From assembly GCA_965263375.1 (NCBI GenBank), contig OZ253669.1, forward strand, positions 744,001 through 808,000: a stretch of 64,000 bases of DNA. Reading direction: 5' to 3'. The position numbers were made by a program, and so were the translations under genes. Below, one piece after another: positions 42,479 through 50,945 of this stretch (position 1 is its first letter; each line of letters opens with the position of its first letter). Under the pieces are notes generated by a model. That model made no database searches, was not told the DNA's origin, and was given only the letters and a program-made list of their open reading frames with translations. Source of the DNA: JAJFFW01 sp965263375 (lineage in GTDB: Bacteria; Pseudomonadota; Alphaproteobacteria; Caulobacterales; Parvularculaceae).

Positions 42479-44335
42479 GTGAACGGTACAAATACAATTC
42501 GCTTAACGATGGCGCAGGCCGTGATTCGTTACTTAAGTGCTCAGTTTGTTGACGAAAATAGTCAAGAAGAGCCTTTCTTTGCAGGTGTTTGGGCGATTTT
42601 TGGACATGGGAATGTGGCTGGCATTGGGGAAGCGTTGTATCATTCGCAAGAAAGTCTGCCGACTTATCGTGCGCATAATGAGCAAGCAATGGCGCATGCC
42701 GCTATCGCATATGCGAAGGCAAAAAAACGTCGTAGAGCGATGGTATGTACGACATCGATCGGTCCAGGCGCTACTAATATGGTGACAGCGGCGGCTCTTG
42801 CCCATGTGAACCGCCTTCCAGTTCTTTTTCTTCCGGGTGATGTGTACGCTTCTCGTCGCCCTGACCCTGTCCTGCAGCAAATCGAAGACTTTGACGATGG
42901 CGTCGTAAGTGCAAATGATTGTTTTCGTCCCGTGTCACGCTATTTTGATCGTATAACGCGTCCGGAGCAAATTTTAAATGCGTTGCCTCGTGCTATGATG
43001 ACGCTGGTGCAGCCGGAAAAATGCGGTCCAGTTACAATTAGTTTATGCCAGGATGTGCAAGCTGAAGCATATGATTATCCGGTTGAATTTTTTCAAAAAA
43101 AATGCTGGCCAACGGATGGCGCTCAGGTTTCGAGTGAAAGTATTTCCACGCTAGCAGCTATGATCCGGAAGGCGGAAAAGCCCCTCATCATTGCCGGTGG
43201 CGGCGTTCATTATGCCGACGCTACTGGCGCGCTGGAGAAATTGACGGCTAGCTCAGGCATCCCAGTTGGCGAGACACAAGGCGGTAAGGGCGCGTTAGCT
43301 TGGGATAATTTGGCGTGCTTGGGAAGTGTTGGCGTAACGGGCGCAGCGGCGGCAAATGCAGCGGCGCGTGAAGCTGATCTCGTTATTGGTATAGGTACGC
43401 GTTTGCAAGACTTCACAACTGCTTCGCGTACCTTGTTTGAAAACCCCCAAGTGCAGTTTGTACAGATAAATGTGGCGCCTTTTGATGCGTATAAGCATAA
43501 TGCGTATCCGGTAATTGGTGATGCGCGTCTGATACTATCGGAACTTGCGTCCGCTATCGGTGATTATCAGATTTGTCCAGAGTGGCGTGAAAAACTGGCG
43601 GATGCTCGTCGGGCATGGATTGCGTGTGTAGATAAGGCGCTCAGCCCACGAAGTGAGGGTAAGCCAAGCGATGCTGAAGTTATTGGCGCCTTGATGAAAA
43701 CATGTACAGAAAAAAGCACTGTTGTCTGTGCTGCGGGTGGATTGCCCGGAGAGTTGCATAAATTATGGAAGACATCTCAACCTGGTGGGTATCATGTGGA
43801 GTATGGGTATTCCTGTATGGGGTATGAAATAGCTGGCGGTCTCGGCGTAAAAATGGCGCAACTTGATCGTGATGTAAACGTGATGGTCGGGGATGGCAGT
43901 TACTTAATGATGAATTCCGAAATTGCCACAGCGGTTTCTTTGGGTATTGATCTTACCATTGTTGTTCTTGACAACCGGGGCTTTGGTTGCATCAATAGAT
44001 TGCAAAAGGCATCTGGCGGGGCGCCTTTTAATAATCTTCTTGCTGACTCGCGTGGTGACAATCATGCCGATATTGATTTCGCTCTGCATGCGAAGAGCTT
44101 GGGAGCACATTCAGTAAAAGCGACTTCATTGGATGAGCTGGAAACTGCAATTGCAGAAGGTAAAGAACGCGGCGGTGTTAGCGTCGTTGTGATCGATACC
44201 GATCCTGAGCCAACGACAGATGAGGGCGGAGCATGGTGGGATGTTGCTGTGCCAGATGTTTCGATGCGTGAAGGCGTCACGGTTGCTAATCAAATCTATA
44301 AACAAGCAACAAAAAAACAGCGTCGCGGTGGGTAG
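42479..44335 (+). CDS. iolD: 3D-(3,5/4)-trihydroxycyclohexane-1,2-dione hydrolase
   Basis: TPP-dependent hydrolase opening the cyclic dione to 5-deoxyglucuronate, 618 residues. It begins IRLTMAQAVIRYLSAQF, characteristic of IolD. The glutamate region is RAHNEQAMAHAAIAYAKAK and the C-terminal TPP motif is GDGSYLMMNSEIATAVSLG. The start is GTG 42479 with AAGGA a few bases before it, inside a 5-nt gap after iolC. The C-terminal part holds DEGGAWWDVAVPDVS, another IolD mark. Sequence and context agree fully. Confidence 0.94.
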   Translation: MNGTNTIRLTMAQAVIRYLSAQFVDENSQEEPFFAGVWAIFGHGNVAGIGEALYHSQESLPTYRAHNEQAMAHAAIAYAKAKKRRRAMVCTTSIGPGATNMVTAAALAHVNRLPVLFLPGDVYASRRPDPVLQQIEDFDDGVVSANDCFRPVSRYFDRITRPEQILNALPRAMMTLVQPEKCGPVTISLCQDVQAEAYDYPVEFFQKKCWPTDGAQVSSESISTLAAMIRKAEKPLIIAGGGVHYADATGALEKLTASSGIPVGETQGGKGALAWDNLACLGSVGVTGAAAANAAAREADLVIGIGTRLQDFTTASRTLFENPQVQFVQINVAPFDAYKHNAYPVIGDARLILSELASAIGDYQICPEWREKLADARRAWIACVDKALSPRSEGKPSDAEVIGALMKTCTEKSTVVCAAGGLPGELHKLWKTSQPGGYHVEYGYSCMGYEIAGGLGVKMAQLDRDVNVMVGDGSYLMMNSEIATAVSLGIDLTIVVLDNRGFGCINRLQKASGGAPFNNLLADSRGDNHADIDFALHAKSLGAHSVKATSLDELETAIAEGKERGGVSVVVIDTDPEPTTDEGGAWWDVAVPDVSMREGVTVANQIYKQATKKQRRGG

Positions 44336-44340
44336 AAGAT

Positions 44341-45228
44341 ATGCAAAATGTAAAATTTGGGGTCAGCCCAATCGCCTGGTCAAACGATGACCTTCCCTCA
44401 TTAGGGGGCGATACCACTCTTGAGCAATGTTTGGCCGACACCCGTGATGCGGGTTTTGACGGTATTGAACTGGGCGGAAAATTTCCAAGGCAAGCCGATG
44501 AGTTAGCGCGTATTTTAAAGGAATATGATCTTAAACTTGTTTCGGGCTGGTTTAGCGGTTTGATAAGATCATCTAACGACATATCCGTTGAAAAAGAACG
44601 TCTGAAACCACACCTTGATCTTCTTTTGTCTATGGGATGCGAAGTACTAGTCTATGCGGATGTTTCCGATTCCACCCAAACACAAAGGGCAATTTCGGTG
44701 AATGCGTCGCCAACATTGTGCGAGTCGCAATGGGAGCAGTACGGTGCGGAAATGACAGAAATTGCAGATACTGTTGTACAGGCCGGTTTAAAATTTGCTT
44801 ACCATCATCACATGGGCACATTTATTGAGGATGCTATAGAATTAGAACAATTAATTGCAGTTACCGGTGAAAATGTTCAGCTTACGTTCGATACAGGTCA
44901 TGCGGCTATGGCGGGCATTGACCCCATAGAAGCGGTGGCGCGTTATTCTGACCGTATTGCACATTTCCACTGCAAAGACATACGCCGTGATATCGTAGAG
45001 CGTGTAATTGCAACTGACTTGAGTTTTCTGGATGGCGTGCTTGAGGGTATGTTCACTGTGCCAGGAGATGGTGCGCTGAATTTTGAGGCGATTTTATCAA
45101 CATTGTTTGCGCGGAACTATGAAGGTTGGCTGGTTGTCGAAGCCGAGCAGGATCCCGCAAAAGCGAACCCTAGAGAGTATTCAGAGAATGGACTTAAACA
45201 CCTTAAGTCTATTGTCTCATCAATATAA
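44341..45228 (+). CDS. iolE: 2-keto-myo-inositol (inosose) dehydratase
   Basis: Xylose-isomerase-like TIM barrel of 295 residues. Diagnostic segments are FGVSPIAWSNDDLPSLGGDT, GFDGIELGGKFPR, FAYHHHMGTFIE and TFDTGHAAMAGIDPIE, with metal-binding glutamate, histidine and aspartate in the expected strands. It converts 2-keto-myo-inositol to the cyclic dione used by IolD. It starts 5 nt after iolD and leads to iolB after 18 nt. Confidence 0.94.
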   Translation: MQNVKFGVSPIAWSNDDLPSLGGDTTLEQCLADTRDAGFDGIELGGKFPRQADELARILKEYDLKLVSGWFSGLIRSSNDISVEKERLKPHLDLLLSMGCEVLVYADVSDSTQTQRAISVNASPTLCESQWEQYGAEMTEIADTVVQAGLKFAYHHHMGTFIEDAIELEQLIAVTGENVQLTFDTGHAAMAGIDPIEAVARYSDRIAHFHCKDIRRDIVERVIATDLSFLDGVLEGMFTVPGDGALNFEAILSTLFARNYEGWLVVEAEQDPAKANPREYSENGLKHLKSIVSSI

Positions 45229-45246
45229 ATACTGTGAGATAAAATC

Positions 45247-46059
45247 ATGCCAAATCTTTTAGTAAAAGCAAGTTCCAAAACTGATTATGGTACAGTGGTG
45301 GAAGTAACGCCTGAAAGTGCAAATTGGAAGTATATTGGGTTTGCCGTAAAGCGCATTGCGAAGGGTCATATCCATAAAGAAGAATGTGAATTCGATCGCG
45401 AAACCTGTATTGTTGTATTGTCAGGAATTCTTAACGCGAAAATAAACCAAGATTTTTTTGAAAATATCGGTAAGCGGATGAGTGTTTTTGAACGCGTGCC
45501 GCCTTATTGTATATTTGCGCCAGCTGGCGCCGCGATAGAAATAACGGCTAATAGTGATGTGGAAATAGCGATTTGCAACGCGCCGGCTTCAACCAAACGA
45601 AATACGCGGATCATCGAACCAGACGAAATACAGTGCGAAGAACGTGGAGTAGGCACAAACACTCGGTTTGTAAATGCCCTGCTTGCGGGGGAGGGAGAAG
45701 CGGATAGCTTAATCTTGTTTGAGGTCTTTACGCCAAGTGGCCACTGGTCAAGTTATCCGCCCCACAAACATGATGAAGACAATCTCCCTAATGAGTCAGC
45801 CCTGGAGGAAGTCTATTATCATAAAATTTTTCCACCACAAGGGTTTGCATTCCAGCGTGTTTATACAGATGACCGGGAAATAGATGAGACAGTTTCCGTT
45901 GAAGACGGTGATACAGTCCTTGTACCTCGTGGTTATCATCCGGTAGGCGCACCGCCTGGTTATGATTTGTATTATTTAAATGTTATGGCTGGACCTGTGC
46001 GTAAATGGATCTTTAATAATGACCCGGACCATGAATGGATTATGCATCAACCGAAGTAA
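45247..46059 (+). CDS. iolB: 5-deoxy-glucuronate isomerase
   Basis: Double-cupin isomerase of 270 residues, converting 5-deoxyglucuronate to 5-dehydro-2-deoxygluconate, the substrate of IolC. Signatures are SYPPHKHDEDNLPNESALEE, YHKIFPPQGFAFQRVYTD and LVPRGYHPVGAPPGYDLYY, including the metal-binding HxH...E...H set. It ends the iolCDEB run. The next gene converges from the other strand 210 bp away; no clear terminator hairpin was found in between. Confidence 0.94.
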   Translation: MPNLLVKASSKTDYGTVVEVTPESANWKYIGFAVKRIAKGHIHKEECEFDRETCIVVLSGILNAKINQDFFENIGKRMSVFERVPPYCIFAPAGAAIEITANSDVEIAICNAPASTKRNTRIIEPDEIQCEERGVGTNTRFVNALLAGEGEADSLILFEVFTPSGHWSSYPPHKHDEDNLPNESALEEVYYHKIFPPQGFAFQRVYTDDREIDETVSVEDGDTVLVPRGYHPVGAPPGYDLYYLNVMAGPVRKWIFNNDPDHEWIMHQPK

Positions 46060-46269
46060 GAAAGAGGGAGTGAAAAACCTGGAATTTGTGAGTAGATGCT
46101 CCTTGAGCGTATGTTTATCAGGTTATGATGGCCTTGCACTCCTAACTTACTATTCAAGGCATTAATCGGTCTTTAGAACCTGTGTTGAGAAAGTTTCACT
46201 AGGCTTTTGGAATAAGCGCCCACATTGCTGCGATCTACTTTAGATGAGTAGCTTTCATGACGTCGGGGC

Positions 46270-47397
46270 TTAGAGTTTGCTATGGGCAACACTGATCCAT
46301 TTACGATCCCTTGCTGATTTAGCCATTGCATGAATAGCTTGTTCTATGAGGTAACCACTCTCGAAATTGGGCCCTGTTAATCCTTCGCCGCATATTTCTA
46401 ACAAAAACTCGCCTATTTCTATGGCCTTCAAGTCTACAAAGCCTAGTTGGTGTCCTGGGCTAGGAATGAAACGACCATAGGGTGCATGATCAGGCGCCGT
46501 TAGTATTGTTGTGAAGCCTTGACAAGATGAGGCGCTGCGCGAGTCATATAGGGCAACCTCATTCATCCGTTCCTGGTCGAAACGAAGGGCGCCCTGTGAT
46601 CCTTGCACTTCAATCAATAAGCGGTTTTTTGATCCCCACGCCACGCGACTTGCTTCAAAAGTTCCGGGGACCCCATTCTCAAAAGTTACAATAGCCTTAG
46701 CTATGTCCTCATTTGTGACTATAGCCTTTTTTTGATGCTCACCAGGAGCAGGCCGTTGCAAGTAGGCAATATTGGTAAGGGCCGAAACTTCAGCTATATT
46801 GCCTACAAGATATTGCGAAACACTAATGATATGGCACCCTAAGTCCGCAAGCGCTCCAAGACCAGCTTCTGTTCGTATGCAACGCCAAGTGTGAGGGAGT
46901 GTTCTATCCGCTAAATAATCTTCGGCAAAATGGCCGTGGAAGGATATTACTTTACCAATGTGGCCGTCGTCGATCAGGCGCTTCATATGTTTTATGGCGG
47001 GGTTATGGATATAAGAATAGCCTAACAAAGTTTTAGCCGCCGATACTTTCGCAGCGCAAGCCATAGCATATGCATCGCGTAACTCGATAGCCATGGGTTT
47101 TTCACAGAGTACATGAATATTACGGTGCAGCGCCTCAACTGAAATATCTTTGTGAAGATGACTTGGGGTAGCAATGATGACGACATCAAGATCACCTTCC
47201 GACAAGAATTGCCGCCAGTCATTGCTATATATTTCAAATCTACCCTGGCGTTTGGCGGCTTCAAGCCGGCGATTGTCTGTCTCGCAAAGTCCGGCTAAAC
47301 GAAGGGTCGGTAGTTCAGGGTAGATGCTATTTACGGCTGATAAAGCGCGGGAATAGCAATTGCCTATATAGCCGATGCCAATTAAGCCTATCCGCAT
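46270..47397 (-). CDS. Gfo/Idh/MocA-family oxidoreductase
   Basis: NAD(P)-dependent sugar or cyclitol dehydrogenase of 375 residues. It has IGLIGIGYIGNCYSRAL at the N-terminus, the CEKPMAIE motif with the conserved lysine, and GALADLGCHIISVSQYL with the active-site aspartate and histidine. It is 76 bp downstream of iolG on the same strand. It may oxidise another inositol isomer or an inosose stereoisomer, as multiple Idh-like proteins do in other bacteria. It probably has its own promoter with a LacI-type half-site (47419-47431). Confidence 0.85.
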   Translation of the reverse strand: MRIGLIGIGYIGNCYSRALSAVNSIYPELPTLRLAGLCETDNRRLEAAKRQGRFEIYSNDWRQFLSEGDLDVVIIATPSHLHKDISVEALHRNIHVLCEKPMAIELRDAYAMACAAKVSAAKTLLGYSYIHNPAIKHMKRLIDDGHIGKVISFHGHFAEDYLADRTLPHTWRCIRTEAGLGALADLGCHIISVSQYLVGNIAEVSALTNIAYLQRPAPGEHQKKAIVTNEDIAKAIVTFENGVPGTFEASRVAWGSKNRLLIEVQGSQGALRFDQERMNEVALYDSRSASSCQGFTTILTAPDHAPYGRFIPSPGHQLGFVDLKAIEIGEFLLEICGEGLTGPNFESGYLIEQAIHAMAKSARDRKWISVAHSKL

Positions 47398-47418
47398 TCG
47401 TTAATTTACCTATCTATG

Positions 47419-47431
47419 TGTAAGCGCTTTA
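47419..47431. promoter_or_regulatory. LacI-type operator-like sequence
   Basis: GTGTAAGCGCTTTA at about 47418-47431 contains the AAGCGCTT core of many LacI-family operators. It lies just upstream of the Gfo/Idh/MocA gene. No LacI-family gene is seen in the window, so the regulator would be elsewhere. Confidence 0.3.
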
Positions 47432-47473
47432 TAAATTCTGCAGTATATAAATGAGACGCCTATTTTATCGAGA

Positions 47474-48487
47474 TCAATATTCGATTTCTTCAGGCATATT
47501 GGATCGTGCAGACCGTTCTGCCGCATTGGCAATGATCAGTGCAGCCCGCCCATCATCAAAATTAACGCTGGGTTTTTCATTTTTGGCTAAGCAATTGATA
47601 AAATGCTCTAGCTCTATTCTATAGGAATCGTGATAGCGATCTTGAAAAAAGCCATGATAAACCGGCTGAATCTGCGTCGCCTTATCTGTGTAGCGAACTG
47701 TGCTTGTCCCTTGTTGGTTTGCTGATTGTATCATTCCTTCTGAGCCAAAGACTTCAATGCGTTGATCATAACCGTAAGCGCAATTACGTGAATTATGGAT
47801 TGTCACCAAGATACCTGAACGCATCCGCATAGTGATTGTCACCGTGTCGTAGTCACCAGCCGCTGCAATATTTTTGCTGATTCGACATTCACCCGAGGCA
47901 AACACTGAAATTGGGCGTTCACCGCTTAAGAAACACGCCATATCAAAGTCATGAATTGACATATCACGGAAAATTCCCCCTGATACATAAATGTATTCTG
48001 TAGGCGGGGGATAAGGGTCACGGCTTGTAATGACGATATGTTGAATGCATCCAATTTCATTTTGGCGAATGGCTTCGCGCAAACTTGCATGACTGGGGTC
48101 AAAGCGCCGGTTAAAACCCAATTGAATGGGACTTTTGCTATTTTGAATGTTTTTTGCGCACGCATCCACACGTTCAATAGCCAGGTCGATCGGCTTTTCG
48201 CAAAATATTGCGATGTCTTGTTTCGCAGCCTGCTCAATTAAGTCTGCATGAGTATTGGTCGCTGAACAAATGACGACCCCATCACAATTCTTGTTTGAGA
48301 GGGCCTCATCAAGAGTATCGGCAATCTTGGCGCCAACTTGCGTTGCGAGCATTGCGGCGCGAGGTTTGTCAACATCGAATATGCTAGCGACTGTCGCAAG
48401 TGGATTTTGTGAAATGTTTTTGGCGTGAACTTCACCAATCCGACCAGCGCCAATGACTGATAGGCGTAAATTTTTTCTCTCTTCCAA
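47474..48487 (-). CDS. iolG: myo-Inositol 2-dehydrogenase
   Basis: Gfo/Idh/MocA oxidoreductase of 337 residues that starts the pathway by making 2-keto-myo-inositol. LSVIGAGRIGEVHAKNI is the NAD site, FCEKPIDL holds the conserved lysine, and GGIFRDMSIHDFDMACFLSG carries the active-site aspartate and histidine in the form usual for IolG/IdhA. GGGAGGG lies about 6 nt before the ATG. It is transcribed away from mmsA, sharing a 168-bp region with an AATATTGAAA element. The neighbour at 46270 is a less typical paralogue. Confidence 0.88.
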   Translation of the reverse strand: MEERKNLRLSVIGAGRIGEVHAKNISQNPLATVASIFDVDKPRAAMLATQVGAKIADTLDEALSNKNCDGVVICSATNTHADLIEQAAKQDIAIFCEKPIDLAIERVDACAKNIQNSKSPIQLGFNRRFDPSHASLREAIRQNEIGCIQHIVITSRDPYPPPTEYIYVSGGIFRDMSIHDFDMACFLSGERPISVFASGECRISKNIAAAGDYDTVTITMRMRSGILVTIHNSRNCAYGYDQRIEVFGSEGMIQSANQQGTSTVRYTDKATQIQPVYHGFFQDRYHDSYRIELEHFINCLAKNEKPSVNFDDGRAALIIANAAERSARSNMPEEIEY

Positions 48488-48574
48488 TGTACCCTCCCGT
48501 TGCTATGCGGTGACGACTTATAAACTTTCTGGCTAATGTCATTCCAGTCTGATTATCATATAATTCCAAAAAAA

Positions 48575-48587
48575 CAAATATTGAAAT
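48575..48587. promoter_or_regulatory. AATATTGAAA operator candidate between iolG and mmsA
   Basis: CAAATATTGAAAT lies in the divergent iolG-mmsA region and shares the core of the iolC and symporter elements. One site could control both directions. Confidence 0.45.
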
Positions 48588-48655
48588 AAAATATCATTTT
48601 GCTACTATGTCGTTGTCGACAGTCGCCATATAAATTGTGAAGAACGGAAAAGACT

Positions 48656-50146
48656 ATGAAAATCAATCATTTCATTAACGGCAAAAAATGGTGTAGTGCT
48701 GGAACGCGTTTTGGGAACATCACGAACCCTGCACTGGGTGAAAGTTGTGCCGAAGTCAATTTTGCTGATCAGGAAGATGTTGACATCGCGGTGGAGGCTG
48801 CTGCTAAAGCATTTCCAGATTGGGCGGCTACGCCGCCTGCACGTCGCGTGCGGGTCATGTTGGAATATTATCAATTGTTGAAACAGCATCGGCGTGAAAT
48901 AGCAGAGCTGATTACGCAAGAACATGGAAAGACAATCGAGGACGCCTTGGGAGAGGTGCAGCGGGGGCTTGAAGTTGTTGAATACTCACTTGCGGCGACT
49001 GAGTTTTTAAAAGGCCAACATTCAGAAAGCGTTGGTCGCGGCGTCGACACAAAGTCCATCCGATTTCCGCTTGGGGTTGTGGCTGGAATAACACCTTTTA
49101 ACTTTCCAGCTATGGTTCCTATGTGGATGTTCCCTATGGCAATTATCTGTGGGAATACGTTTATATTGAAGCCATCCGAGAAGGTCCCCTCAGCTTCGAT
49201 GCTGCTTGCGCGCTTGGCAACCGAGGCTGGGTTCCCGCCTGGCGTATTTAATGTTGTAAACGGAGATAAAACTGTTGTGGATGCGCTGCTCAACCACAAT
49301 GATGTGCAAGCGGTAAGCTTTGTTGGCTCGACGCCAGTTGCGAAATATATCTATAAGACAGCTTCTGCTAATGGAAAGCGCGTGCAAGCTCTTGGCGGCG
49401 CCAAAAACCATATGGTGATCATGCCTGACGCCAATATGGATGTTGCGGTAAATGGCCTAATGGGTGCGGCGTATGGGTCAGCAGGTGAAAGGTGTATGGC
49501 AATATCAGTTGCGGTCGCTGTTGGTGAGCAGACGGCTGATGAACTTATTGAACGTCTAACGCCGAAGGTATTGGCGTTAAGGATTGGCGATGGATCTGGT
49601 CCTGATATGGATATGGGGCCACTTATTTCCGCGGAGCATAGAGAAAAAGTCACTGGTTACATTAATTCTGGTGTCCATGAAGGCGCTAAACTTATTGTAG
49701 ATGGCCGGGCGCATAGCGATACTTCTGGCGGCAATGGTTACTTTATTGGCGGTTCGCTTTTTGATCACGTAACTTCCTCGATGAAAATTTACAAGGAAGA
49801 AATCTTTGGTCCGGTCTTGTCAGTGGTCCGTGTAGAGAATTATGCTGATGCAATTGAATTGATGAACAATCATGAATTTGGTAATGGCGGTTCGATTTTT
49901 ACTCGTAGCGGTCAGATTGCGCAGGATTTCTACGCGCGCGTAAAATGTGGAATGGTGGGGGTTAATGTTCCCATCCCTGTTCCCGTTTCGTATCATAGTT
50001 TTGGAGGGTGGAAGGCGTCTTTGTTTGGCGATCATCACATGCATGGTCCAGAAGGGGTTAGATTTTATACGCGCTTGAAAACTATTACGACACGTTGGCC
50101 GGAAATAGTTGATGCGGGATCTGAGTTTTCGATGCCTGTGCTATAA
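48656..50146 (+). CDS. mmsA: Methylmalonate-semialdehyde/malonate-semialdehyde dehydrogenase (CoA-acylating)
   Basis: ALDH of 496 residues of the MmsA/IolA type that converts malonate semialdehyde, the last inositol intermediate, to acetyl-CoA. It has GVVAGITPFNFPAMVPMWMF, ALGGAKNHMVIMPDAN in place of the usual glutamate motif, and the catalytic cysteine in GERCMAIS, all specific to the CoA-acylating MMSDH group. It ends with GGWKASLFGDHHMHGPEGV. The start is ATG 48656. It completes the pathway together with the divergent iolG. Confidence 0.93.
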   Translation: MKINHFINGKKWCSAGTRFGNITNPALGESCAEVNFADQEDVDIAVEAAAKAFPDWAATPPARRVRVMLEYYQLLKQHRREIAELITQEHGKTIEDALGEVQRGLEVVEYSLAATEFLKGQHSESVGRGVDTKSIRFPLGVVAGITPFNFPAMVPMWMFPMAIICGNTFILKPSEKVPSASMLLARLATEAGFPPGVFNVVNGDKTVVDALLNHNDVQAVSFVGSTPVAKYIYKTASANGKRVQALGGAKNHMVIMPDANMDVAVNGLMGAAYGSAGERCMAISVAVAVGEQTADELIERLTPKVLALRIGDGSGPDMDMGPLISAEHREKVTGYINSGVHEGAKLIVDGRAHSDTSGGNGYFIGGSLFDHVTSSMKIYKEEIFGPVLSVVRVENYADAIELMNNHEFGNGGSIFTRSGQIAQDFYARVKCGMVGVNVPIPVPVSYHSFGGWKASLFGDHHMHGPEGVRFYTRLKTITTRWPEIVDAGSEFSMPVL

Positions 50147-50227
50147 GGAGGGGATGCGCATCTGGATGTGCGAGGGCCTAAAAGCTTCGCTCTGATGCGC
50201 CCCATGTTTGACTGACGCCTTGTGGCA

Positions 50228-50537
50228 TCAGTTCGCTTTCATTTCGACTTGGTTGGGTGACAGCATTCCGTTCTTTCTGTGCCGTCGTTTCGGTTTATAA
50301 AACATCCTAATATATTCGAATAAGTATTGCCTGGCTTTTTGCTTCGCTCTGTAGACCTTGCGCCTAATCCGTTCGGTCTTGAGCGAGGCAAAGAAGCTTT
50401 CTGCAACCGCATTGTCGAAACAATTACCACGCCGGCCCATGCTTGAACCAGATTATGGACCTTCAAGAAGGATCGCCAGTCATTGCTGGAAAATTGTGTT
50501 CCTTGATCGGAAAGAACCGTGGCTTTCTGCTTTTGCT
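50228..50537 (-). pseudogene. IS3-family transposase remnant, frameshifted
   Basis: On the minus strand two frames carry successive parts of an IS3-type integrase catalytic domain. LSDQGTQFSSNDWRSFLKVH comes first (about 50537-50441). After a frameshift, GRRGNCFDNAVAESFFASLK, with the DDE glutamate, continues to a stop at 50228. The N-terminal part and the first ORF are missing and no flanking inverted repeats were found. Confidence 0.8.
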
Positions 50538-50666
50538 ATCAACTCAAGCTAAAGCCTGCCCGTTAATTCGTAAATTTCTAAAATTCGGAAAGCCTAACAG
50601 ATGTCATCTCAATTGCTCAAATCGCTGACCTGTGATTGGGGGTTTGTGATGGCCGATTATCGCTAA

Positions 50667-50909
50667 TTCTCCGACGAAACAGGTGTCGATGACTATTTTT
50701 GTGACCCGCAAAGACCGTGGCGTCGAGGTTCAATCGAGAACATTAATCGCCTGTTGAGCCAGTATTTTCCAAAACGAACGGACTTATCAGTTCATTGGAA
50801 AATAATACTTGGTGCGGTTGTCAGAGAGATAATTGAGCGCCAAAGAGATACGCTCAACTTCAAGGCGCATGCTGAGAACTTTGAAGCCATACTGACCGGC
50901 GGGAGTTAA
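50667..50909 (+). pseudogene. IS30-family transposase C-terminal remnant
   Basis: An 80-codon piece without a start reads DYFCDPQRPWRRGSIENINR and LLSQYFPKRTDLS, then TLNFKAHAENF to a TAA at 50909. This matches the last third of IS30-type transposases, including the catalytic glutamate region (ENINRLL). A stop codon lies immediately upstream in frame. It is a fossil next to the IS3 remnant. Confidence 0.8.
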
Positions 50910-50945
50910 CGTATCGATGTTTTGTTAGAAAATTACCCGTTTTAG

